Shown here: positions 24,618 to 31,662 of the stretch, in pieces
Layout: every line of letters begins with the position of its first letter
Numbering within the stretch: position 1 is the first letter of the stretch
Source of the DNA: DASQYE01 sp035940775
GTDB lineage: Bacteria; Acidobacteriota; Blastocatellia; Pyrinomonadales; Pyrinomonadaceae
Assembly (NCBI GenBank): GCA_035940775.1
Contig: DASZEN010000004.1
Coordinates: 124,001-188,000 of the forward strand
Length of the DNA: 64,000 nt
Direction: 5' to 3'
The notes under the pieces: model-generated
What the model was told of the DNA's origin: nothing
Seen by the model: only the letters and a program-made list of their open reading frames with translations
Database searches by the model: none
Program-made: the position numbers and the translations under genes

Positions 24618-25475
24618 ATGTTATTACTTCTGCCATATCGCGAATATCTTGGAAGGCTCGGCGACCCGCGCAACCTCGCGGACATCGTGCTCGTCTTTCT
24701 GATCGTGTATACGGTATTGAAGTTGGTGAGGGGGACGCGCGCCGCGCCGATGGCCGCCGGAATCGCCGCCTTCGCCCTGCTCTACTGGCTGGCGGTCAAC
24801 CAGGATTTGGCGACGCTCGAATTTGTGTTGCGCGGCGGGCTGCTCTACATCGGCGTCGCCATCATAGTGCTCTTTCAATCGGAAATCCGTCAGGCTTTGA
24901 TCTCCTTCGGCAACCGTTTTCGCATGCCGTTCACGCGCCGCCAGCCGGGGCAGTTCGGCGAAGGCGTCTACGACGAGATAGTTCTCGCGGCGACGACGCT
25001 CGCCTCTACGAAGACGGGCGCGCTGATCGTCATAGAGCGCGGCGTCGGTCTGAAAAACGTCACCGACGGCGGCGTTAAGCTCGACGCCGAGCTGAGCTAC
25101 GATCTGCTGGTGACGATCTTTAATCCGGCGACGCCCCTGCATGACGGCGCGGTCGTCGTGCGCCGTCATCGCGTCGCGGCCGCCGCCTGTTTTCTGCCCC
25201 TGACCTTGAATCCGCGCCTCTCCAAAGACCTCGGCACGCGCCACCGCGCGGCCATAGGCATCACGGAGGATTCGGACGCGGTCGCCGTCGTCGTCTCCGA
25301 AGAGACCGGATTGATCTCCTTCGTACAGGCCGGGCAGATCAGGCGCGGTTTGGACGCGACGCGCTTGCGCGCCTCCATCTTTCAGTCGCTCGAAGTCTCA
25401 GCCCGGAGACGCGAAAAGGAAGAATCGCTCTCTGCGGAAACGGAAGCGGAGACGGAACGCGCCATCTCGACATGA
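24618..25475 (+). CDS. cdaA: Diadenylate cyclase CdaA
   Basis: 285 residues. It joins two ATP molecules to make the second messenger c-di-AMP. Three N-terminal membrane helices (about 15-85; ADIVLVFLIVYTVLKLVRGT) precede the DAC domain. The catalytic DGA is in LHDGAVVVRRHRVAAAACFL and the RHR in LGTRHRAAIGITEDSDAV. The C terminus is charged. Start: the ATG at 24618 gives the usual CdaA N terminus, but no ribosome site is visible and a long inverted repeat ends 12 bases before it. It heads the conserved cdaA-cdaR-glmM order. Confidence 0.95.
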   Translation: MLLLLPYREYLGRLGDPRNLADIVLVFLIVYTVLKLVRGTRAAPMAAGIAAFALLYWLAVNQDLATLEFVLRGGLLYIGVAIIVLFQSEIRQALISFGNRFRMPFTRRQPGQFGEGVYDEIVLAATTLASTKTGALIVIERGVGLKNVTDGGVKLDAELSYDLLVTIFNPATPLHDGAVVVRRHRVAAAACFLPLTLNPRLSKDLGTRHRAAIGITEDSDAVAVVVSEETGLISFVQAGQIRRGLDATRLRASIFQSLEVSARRREKEESLSAETEAETERAIST

Positions 25476-25560
25476 AAACCTGATCCTCAGCGGGTCGTCA
25501 GGGAACGGCTCGAAGCATTGAAGAATCGAATGCTCTTGCGAACTGCGGCGCTGATTGAAA

Positions 25561-26541
25561 ATGGCATTCCGCGAAATAGATGATGAAGAAGAAGCGCCGC
25601 GCCGCACTTCCAGGTGGCCGCGCGAGGTCAAGGCGTGGCTGCGCGAAATCTTCGTCGAAGACTGGAATCTGAAACTTCTGGCGCTCGCCATCACGCTCGG
25701 GCTCTGGTACGCCGTCACGGGCCAACGCACGCCCTCAACGATCCGGCTCCGAAACGTCCAGCTACAATTCCGCATGCCTGAAGAGATGGAGATCAGCAAC
25801 GAGCCGCGCGATCTGGTGGAAGTCGTCCTGACGGGCAACAAGCGCGAGCTTGACCGCATCAAGCGCGGCGACCTTGTGGCCTATGTTGACATCAGCCGCT
25901 ACGCGCCGGGCGAGCGCGTCGTGCAGTTGACGCGCGATACCGTGACGATGGATTTGCCCGATGGCGTCCGCGTCGATGACATTGAGCCAAACGTCGTGCC
26001 GCTCAGGCTTGAGCCTCGCGTCGAGGGCTTTGTCGCGGTCGAAGCGCGCCTCGACGGCAAGCTTCCAGACGGCTACGAGTTGTACGGCGTGCATGTCGCG
26101 CCTGAAAAAGTGCGCGTGCGCGGGGCCGCCAGCCACATCAATGCCCTGCAGAAAGCGCCGACCGAAGTGATCTCGCTCGCCGGGCGAAAAGAGAGCTTCC
26201 AAATTCAGCAGGCGGCCATCGAAATCTCGGATCAGAGGGTGAACGTGCTCGATACGGTCGTCAACGTGAGCCTTGATATTGGCGAGCAGCGCATTGAAAA
26301 GAGCTTCGCGGGCATTCCCGTGCGTGAAAGCTCGGGCGCAACCGCGCGCCCCGAAATCGCGACCGTCACTCTCTACGGCCCGCGTTCCTTAATCGAGCAG
26401 TTGCGCGCCGAGACCATGCAGATTCTTCTGGACGAGAGCGCGGACGGCTCGATCACGCCGCGATTGATCTTGCCGCCCGAAGTTGAGGGCCGCGTCGTGC
26501 TGCGCTCTACCCATCCATCGGGCTTCTCCATCATCAGATAA
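25561..26541 (+). CDS. cdaR: YbbR-domain regulator CdaR
   Basis: 326 residues from the ATG at 25561. One membrane helix (about 40-58; NLKLLALAITLGLWYAVTG) is followed by an exported region with YbbR repeats, e.g. VEVVLTGNKRELDRI, VRLEPRVEGFV-like stretches and VAPEKVRVRGAASHINAL. In Firmicutes CdaR binds CdaA and alters its activity. The same gene order (85 bases after cdaA, 82 before glmM) supports that role here, by inference. The N terminus is acidic (DDEEEAPRR). Confidence 0.88.
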   Translation: MAFREIDDEEEAPRRTSRWPREVKAWLREIFVEDWNLKLLALAITLGLWYAVTGQRTPSTIRLRNVQLQFRMPEEMEISNEPRDLVEVVLTGNKRELDRIKRGDLVAYVDISRYAPGERVVQLTRDTVTMDLPDGVRVDDIEPNVVPLRLEPRVEGFVAVEARLDGKLPDGYELYGVHVAPEKVRVRGAASHINALQKAPTEVISLAGRKESFQIQQAAIEISDQRVNVLDTVVNVSLDIGEQRIEKSFAGIPVRESSGATARPEIATVTLYGPRSLIEQLRAETMQILLDESADGSITPRLILPPEVEGRVVLRSTHPSGFSIIR

Positions 26542-26623
26542 GCCAGCAAGGTCATAAGCGGCAAGTCATAAGTCGCCCCTGAGTTGAGACGTTGAGACCT
26601 GTGAGCTATGGCTTTTTGGATTT

Positions 26624-28006
26624 ATGAAAAAACTTTTCGGCACAGACGGAATACGCGGCGAGGCGGGGCTTTTCCCGCTCGATGCGGCTACGGTAAGCAC
26701 GCTCGGTCGGTCGCTGGCACGCCATCTGGCGGAGCGACCGGAATCCCACGACGCCGCTCCGCGCATCGTCACGGGACGCGATACGCGCCAGTCCGGCGCA
26801 TGGATCGAGCACGCTTTTATAGAGGGCGCGCGCCAGGCCGGAGCCCTTTGTCAATCGGCCGGAGTGATTACAACACCCGGCGTCGCCTTCCTCGCGCGCA
26901 CTCTTGCGGCGGATGCGGGCGTCGTCATCAGCGCCTCGCATAATCCTTATCAGGATAACGGCATCAAGATTTTTTCGCCTTCGGGGCGTAAGCTCGATGA
27001 CGCGACCGAACGTTTGATCGAAGCCGACATCAAGACAGTAGAGACGCGAGACCGCGCGGGCGCGGAAGAGAAACGGACGCCCGCCGAGGAGCTGGAATCC
27101 GCCGAGAGCGCCCGTTTGAAAGAGCGCTACCTGGATTACCTCTCCGGAGAGGTCGCCGCCGGTCTCTCGCTTGAGAAACTGAGCCTTGCGGTCGATTGCG
27201 CCAACGGCGCGGCCTCCGAGCTTGCGCCAGCCCTTTTCCGAAAGCTCGGTGCGCGCGTCGTCGCCATCAACTGCACGCCAGATGGCCGCAATATCAATCG
27301 CGACTGTGGCTCGCTGCACATAGAAGGTCTCAGGCGCGCCGTTCTCGAACACCGCACGCACCTCGGCGTCGCCTTCGACGGCGACGCAGACCGCGCTCTC
27401 TTCGTTGACGCTCGCGGCGAGTTCGTTGACGGCGACGCCACGCTCTGGATCATGGCGCAGTACCTTGCGTCGCGCGAAGAGTTGAAGAACGGTATGGTCG
27501 TCGCCACCGTGATGAGCAACATCGGTCTTGAGATCGCTCTGCGCGCGCGCGGCTGGGAGCTTCGGCGCACGGATGTCGGCGACAAGTATGTGCTCGAAGA
27601 ACTGCTCAGTACGGGGGCGGCCGTCGGCGGCGAGCAATCCGGCCACATCATCTTTCCGCGTCAGAGCCTGGCGGGCGATGGGCTTATCACTACTCTCGCA
27701 GTGTTGCGCGCGATGCATGATGCGGGCATGGGCCTGGACGAACTGACCGTAGGATTTACGCGCTACCCGCAGGTGCTCGTCAATGTGAGAGTGCGCGAGA
27801 AGCGCCCTTTCGATGAGGTCGCGGAGATTGCGCGCGCCGCCCACGAGACCAGTGAAAAGCTTGGGACGCGCGGGCGGCTGCTCCTGCGCTATTCCGGGAC
27901 GGAACCCCTGGCGCGGGTTATGATCGAAGGCGAGCAGCAGGACGTGATTGAGCGGTACGCAGAGACTCTGGCCACAACCATCAGGGAAACGCTCGGCGCA
28001 GCTTGA
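26624..28006 (+). CDS. glmM: Phosphoglucosamine mutase
   Basis: 460 residues. It converts glucosamine-6-phosphate to glucosamine-1-phosphate for UDP-GlcNAc, the precursor of peptidoglycan and lipopolysaccharide. The four domain landmarks are present: FGTDGIRGEAG at the N terminus, the phosphoserine loop ISASHNPYQDNGIKIF, the metal loop VAFDGDADRALFVD, sugar-binding GGEQSGHII and the phosphate loop LLRYSGTEPLARVM. In other bacteria GlmM binds CdaA and restrains c-di-AMP synthesis; its place right after cdaR agrees with that. Confidence 0.96.
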   Translation: MKKLFGTDGIRGEAGLFPLDAATVSTLGRSLARHLAERPESHDAAPRIVTGRDTRQSGAWIEHAFIEGARQAGALCQSAGVITTPGVAFLARTLAADAGVVISASHNPYQDNGIKIFSPSGRKLDDATERLIEADIKTVETRDRAGAEEKRTPAEELESAESARLKERYLDYLSGEVAAGLSLEKLSLAVDCANGAASELAPALFRKLGARVVAINCTPDGRNINRDCGSLHIEGLRRAVLEHRTHLGVAFDGDADRALFVDARGEFVDGDATLWIMAQYLASREELKNGMVVATVMSNIGLEIALRARGWELRRTDVGDKYVLEELLSTGAAVGGEQSGHIIFPRQSLAGDGLITTLAVLRAMHDAGMGLDELTVGFTRYPQVLVNVRVREKRPFDEVAEIARAAHETSEKLGTRGRLLLRYSGTEPLARVMIEGEQQDVIERYAETLATTIRETLGAA

Positions 28007-28011
28007 GGAAG

Positions 28012-28135
28012 CGCCGAGCATGAAATTTTTGCTCGGTCAGCGGTGTAAGACTTACACTGCGGGACGGTTTTTACAGTCCCCACGGAGCCCGAATTTTGCG
28101 AGTCGGAGGGGGTCGAGCCAGTAAAAAAGGGCTCG
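28012..28135. other. Cluster of four short hairpins downstream of glmM
   Basis: Four inverted repeats follow each other after the glmM stop: CCGAGC (28014-28019)/GCTCGG (28031-28036); GTGTAAG (28043-28049)/CTTACAC (28051-28057), perfect with one central base; GGGAC (28061-28065)/GTCCC (28076-28080); and CGAGCC (28114-28119)/GGCTCG (28130-28135). None has a proper T-run on the plus strand. They may be the end of the glmM mRNA or part of an RNA read from the other strand. Confidence 0.45.
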
Positions 28136-28157
28136 CACGCGGCGAGCAATTTCCCGC

Positions 28158-28188
28158 TTGACATGGCATAGCCATTGCGATGTATATT
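28158..28188 (+). promoter_or_regulatory. Strong sigma-70-like promoter of a small RNA
   Basis: A consensus TTGACA (28158-28163) is followed by TATATT (28183-28188) at 19 bases, or by TGTATA (28181-28186) at 17. It lies in a gap with no coding frame and points at the hairpin series ending at 28309. Transcription would start at about 28195. Confidence 0.65.
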
Positions 28189-28194
28189 GTGGGG

Positions 28195-28309
28195 CAAGAG
28201 AGACGGTTGGTGAATCCTCCGTCTCAAGTGGTTGCTGGGGTGAGGACAGTGACCACGAATATGAATGGGTGCGACACACTCCCACGTTGTCGCGCCCATT
28301 CGCTTTTTT
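28195..28309 (+). ncRNA. Candidate structured small RNA of about 115 nt
   Basis: Three consecutive perfect stems lie between a consensus promoter and a T-run. P1 is GAGACGG (28200-28206)/CCGTCTC (28219-28225). P2 is GTGGTTGCTG (28228-28237)/CAGTGACCAC (28247-28256), 10 pairs with two G-U. P3 is a 14-pair terminator stem. The P1 loop end contains TCCTC and the P2 loop contains GAGGA, which are complementary and could form a kissing contact; TCCTCC is also anti-Shine-Dalgarno-like and GAGGA Shine-Dalgarno-like. There is no open frame of note. It does not have the 6S RNA, SRP RNA or tmRNA features I know. The 5' end is an estimate. Confidence 0.7.
28263..28309 (+). terminator. Rho-independent terminator of the small RNA
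   Basis: GAATGGGTGCGACA (28263-28276) pairs with TGTCGCGCCCATTC (28288-28301) over 14 base pairs (one G-U) with an 11-base loop, and six T follow at 28304-28309. Confidence 0.85.
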
Positions 28310-28434
28310 ATGTAAAGCGAAACGGGCGCGGGGCCGCACCCCTGTACGGCCCGACTTCGTGTTAGAATCCAAAACAGGCTTGCTCGTCGTAACTGTTTTT
28401 GAATTTTAATACTCTGGATTGTTCCTCGCTTCTC

Positions 28435-29958
28435 ATGAATACCAGCCAATATCGACGCGAGTTCGCCGACTATAGCTCGGCCCTTGAGCTTGCGCATTAC
28501 CAGCACCGTGCCGGTCTGGAACCGGAACTCGATACAGAACCCATCTACGAGCGCTACGGCGATCTCTTCACACGCCAGGCGATCGAAGACCTCAAGCGCG
28601 CCCTGGACGAAGCGCCACCCGATCAGGAGACAGAGCGCGCGGGCCTGCATGCGCTCTGCGGCGCGGCGCGCATCGGCTACCTTGAGCGGCATGCCAGGGA
28701 AGCGACCGACGAGCGTGCGCTCTGCGAATCAAAGGCGCGCGTCGAATGGGAAGGCGCGTCCATTTCGGCCCACAGCGTCCCGAAAAAGATCGGCAACGAG
28801 CCAAAGGCTTCGCGCCGTAGCGAACTGATGGCGCGCTGGATCGACGCGATTGAATCTTGCAACGACCTGCGGGCGACGCGCCTGGAATCTTTTCAGGAAT
28901 CCGCGCGCACGCTCGGCTTCGATTCCTATCGCGCGCTCTTCACAGAGGTCACGGGCACGGATTACGAGAAACTCGCCGCCTCCGCGAGAGCTTTTCTTGA
29001 GCAGACGGAAGGCCCATACATGTCTGCGCTGTCGAGGGCGACGGCGCGTGACCTCAAGGATGTCGAGCGCGGCCAGCTCGGGCACGCCGATTTTCTCTTC
29101 TTCCAGCGCATGCCGCGTCTCGACCCGTTCTTCCCCGCGCGCGATGCGCTCAAGACCTACGCGGCGACGATGAGGGATTTAGGGATCAGCGTCGAGCAGC
29201 AGAAGAATATACATATAGACGACGAGCAGCGCCCGCTGAAGAATCCGCGCGCCGCCTGCTTTCGCGTCCGCGTGCCCGATGATGTCCGATTGCTGCTCGC
29301 CCCCATCGGCGGCGCTTACGATTACACGACGCTCTTTCACGAAGCGGGACACGCGCAGCATTTCGGCTGGGCCTCGCGCGAACTAGCGGCTCGCCATCCG
29401 GAGTTCGTCTACTCGTCCGATCATGCCACCACCGAAGCCTATGCTTTTCTCTTCAACTACCTGTTTCAAGACCCCGTATGGCTCGTAGAGCATCGGGCGG
29501 GGACGAGCCCCGAACAGGCGCGCGACATCGTGCGCGACCTGGCGTTGCTGGCGGCGCACACGATCAGGCGTTCATGCGCCAAGCTGAATTATGAGATCGC
29601 CCTTTATGATAGCCCGCAGATGCGTTCCGAGCAGCTATCCTTAACCTACGCACGGCTGCAAACCGAAGCGACGGGGTTTCGCCGCCATCCGTCTCTCTAT
29701 TTATGGGACGTGGACGACGGCTTTTATGCGGCCGCGTACCTGCGCGCGTGGGCTTTCGAGGCGGGCTTGCGCGAACACCTTCGCACGCGCTGGGGGCGGC
29801 GCTGGTGGGCCTCGCGCAAGGCGGGCGACGAGTTGATCGATCTCTGGAACACGGCCTCGCGTTACACTGTCGAAGAACTGGCGCAACTCATAGGCTTCGG
29901 GGAAATCAGTTTTGATTTTCTGGCCCGGACGCTCATCGAAGCGATGCGCGAGGATTGA
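28435..29958 (+). CDS. Zinc metallopeptidase, M3/M2-like gluzincin
   Basis: 507 residues from the ATG at 28435. The zinc site is HExxH at about 302-306 in TLFHEAGHAQHFGW, with a Glu ligand candidate about 30 residues later in SSDHATTEAYAF. This spacing is that of gluzincins such as the M3 oligopeptidases and related M2/M32 enzymes. The rest is helical throughout, as in those families. It lacks a signal peptide, so it is probably a cytoplasmic oligopeptidase. Similarity to standard M3 proteins outside the zinc site is weak by eye. It overlaps no neighbour, and aroB begins 15 bases after its stop. Confidence 0.72.
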   Translation: MNTSQYRREFADYSSALELAHYQHRAGLEPELDTEPIYERYGDLFTRQAIEDLKRALDEAPPDQETERAGLHALCGAARIGYLERHAREATDERALCESKARVEWEGASISAHSVPKKIGNEPKASRRSELMARWIDAIESCNDLRATRLESFQESARTLGFDSYRALFTEVTGTDYEKLAASARAFLEQTEGPYMSALSRATARDLKDVERGQLGHADFLFFQRMPRLDPFFPARDALKTYAATMRDLGISVEQQKNIHIDDEQRPLKNPRAACFRVRVPDDVRLLLAPIGGAYDYTTLFHEAGHAQHFGWASRELAARHPEFVYSSDHATTEAYAFLFNYLFQDPVWLVEHRAGTSPEQARDIVRDLALLAAHTIRRSCAKLNYEIALYDSPQMRSEQLSLTYARLQTEATGFRRHPSLYLWDVDDGFYAAAYLRAWAFEAGLREHLRTRWGRRWWASRKAGDELIDLWNTASRYTVEELAQLIGFGEISFDFLARTLIEAMRED

Positions 29959-29972
29959 GGGGAACAGAGAGA

Positions 29973-31124
29973 GTGCCGGAACGTTTGCGCTTGCGCCTCG
30001 GGGCGCGCCATCCCCTACAGTACGAGATTATTATAGGCGCGCTCGCGCTTCGTCGGCTGGGCGAAGAGGCGCGTAGAGCCTTGCCCGTGGCTGCGCGCCG
30101 CATCGCGCTCATCTCTAACGAGACGGTTTTCAAGCTCTACGGGGCAGACGCTATGCGGAGCCTGCGCGCCGCGCGCTTCCTTCCGTCGCCGTGGCTGATG
30201 GGAGACGGCGAGCGTCATAAGAATCTACGCACGCTCGGGCGCGCACTGGAATTTTTCTCCGAGGCCGGGTTGGAAAGAAGCGATGCGGTGATCGCGCTCG
30301 GCGGCGGCGTCGTCGGCGATCTGGCGGGATTTGCGGCCGCCGCATACTTGCGCGGCGTGGCGTTCCTGCAAGTGCCGACCACCCTGCTCGCTCAGATAGA
30401 TGCTTCCGTTGGAGGCAAGACGGCCATTAACCTTGCCGCCGGAAAAAACCTGGCCGGAGCATTTCACCAGCCGCGCGCCGTCCTGATCGACACGGCGACG
30501 CTCAAGACTTTGCCCCGCAGAGAGTTGACCGCCGGATGGTGTGAAGCCGTCAAACAGGGTGCGGCCGGAAGCCGCCGTCTCTTCGACAAAACCACCGGCT
30601 TCCTGCGCCGCGAGCGGCAGGAGAGTTCGCCGCCGTCCTCTGGTCTGGATCAACTCATCGCCGCGCAGTGCGCCTTCAAGGCAGAGGTCGTCGCCCATGA
30701 CGAGCGCGAAGAGGTGGCGCGCACGGACAATCGCTCGCGCCGCATCCTGAACTTCGGTCACACGACGGCGCACGCGCTCGAAGCGGCGACCGGCTTCCGC
30801 CGTTTCCGTCATGGCGAGGCCGTCGGCTACGGGATGCTCGTCGCCGGGGAGGTTTCCGTCGGGTTAGGCTTACTAGACGCTTCGGAGTTAGAATTGCTTC
30901 GCGCCGCCGTAGGCTTGTGCGGGCGGCTGCCTCGCGCCGACGACCTGGATCAGGACGTGATCCTCAGTGCGCTCTCCCATGATAAAAAGCGCGTCGGCGG
31001 CCACCTTAAATGGGTTCTGCTTGAGCGTATCGGTCGCGCGCGCATCGTCGATGAGAGAGATATTCCGCCGCGACTCTTGCGCGCCTCACTCCGCGCCGCT
31101 TTCAAAGCCGTCCAAGTCTCTTGA
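29973..31124 (+). CDS. aroB: 3-dehydroquinate synthase
   Basis: 383 residues from a GTG at 29973, chosen because GAGGGGA lies just upstream; a TTG at 29955 is possible. It converts DAHP to 3-dehydroquinate, step two of the shikimate pathway, using NAD and a divalent metal. The NAD-binding and substrate loop is typical: ALGGGVVGDLAGFAAAAYLR, VPTTLLAQIDASVGGKTAIN and GKNLAGAFHQP. Metal ligands are in LNFGHTTAHALE and FRHGEAVGYGM. It directly follows the M3-like peptidase gene. Confidence 0.95.
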   Translation: MPERLRLRLGARHPLQYEIIIGALALRRLGEEARRALPVAARRIALISNETVFKLYGADAMRSLRAARFLPSPWLMGDGERHKNLRTLGRALEFFSEAGLERSDAVIALGGGVVGDLAGFAAAAYLRGVAFLQVPTTLLAQIDASVGGKTAINLAAGKNLAGAFHQPRAVLIDTATLKTLPRRELTAGWCEAVKQGAAGSRRLFDKTTGFLRRERQESSPPSSGLDQLIAAQCAFKAEVVAHDEREEVARTDNRSRRILNFGHTTAHALEAATGFRRFRHGEAVGYGMLVAGEVSVGLGLLDASELELLRAAVGLCGRLPRADDLDQDVILSALSHDKKRVGGHLKWVLLERIGRARIVDERDIPPRLLRASLRAAFKAVQVS

Positions 31125-31151
31125 AGATTGAGGGCAAGGAGTAAAAAGAGC

Positions 31152-31556
31152 ATGCACCAATCAAAGGCTTCCCGTGCAGCCTCCGAGAGGCGAGCAGAGC
31201 GTGGTGGGACGCGCCTCAAATTTCTGATCGTCGTCATCCTCCTCGCCGCCGTCGCATACGCCGGTTACCAGTACGTCCCCGTGGCGTATCAAGCCTATCT
31301 GTTCAAAGATTACATGCAGCAGAATGTGGACAAGGCCGCGGCGATGGGCCAACCCGCCGACTGGGTAGTGACGCAGCTAAAGGCGGGCGGCGCAGAATAC
31401 GGCGTACCGGCAAACGCGGAGATCAAGGTGGAGCCGCGCAACGGACGCATGGAGGCGAGGGTTCGCTTCGCGCGCCTCGTCCCGCTGCCCTTCTATACCT
31501 ACCAGTACGATTTCGACCACACGGTTAGAAGCAGCGAGCTATTCGCGCCAAAGTAA
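31152..31556 (+). CDS. Small single-pass membrane protein of unknown function
   Basis: 134 residues from the ATG at 31152. A basic N terminus (about 1-20) is followed by one hydrophobic helix (FLIVVILLAAVAYAGYQYV) and an exported domain of about 90 residues with FKDYMQQNVDKAAAMGQ and MEARVRFARLVPLPFYTYQY. No cysteines or catalytic motif are seen. It is 27 bases after aroB, likely in the same transcript, and converges on the radical SAM gene. I do not recognise it; it vaguely resembles DUF4845-type proteins. Confidence 0.65.
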   Translation: MHQSKASRAASERRAERGGTRLKFLIVVILLAAVAYAGYQYVPVAYQAYLFKDYMQQNVDKAAAMGQPADWVVTQLKAGGAEYGVPANAEIKVEPRNGRMEARVRFARLVPLPFYTYQYDFDHTVRSSELFAPK

Positions 31557-31662
31557 AAACTCCGAGACGCGCTCGCCTCTCTTCATTTCGCCGCAACAGG
31601 GTTTTCTATCTTGAATAGACGGTGAAGTGGGCCGCACACGCTCACCAACGCACGCGCGGATT

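Noticed and set aside
26606..28021. 471-codon minus-strand frame over glmM
   Set aside because: Antisense to glmM. It only extends because GC-rich third positions avoid stops.
28085..28150. T-arm-like GGGTCGAGCC, possible tRNA
   Set aside because: No acceptor, D or anticodon arm could be assembled on either strand.
28195..28309. Is it 6S RNA, SRP RNA or tmRNA?
   Set aside because: 6S would be one long stem with a central bubble, SRP RNA would have the GGAAG/AGCA tetraloop region, and tmRNA a tRNA-like end. None is present, so I keep it as an unassigned small RNA.
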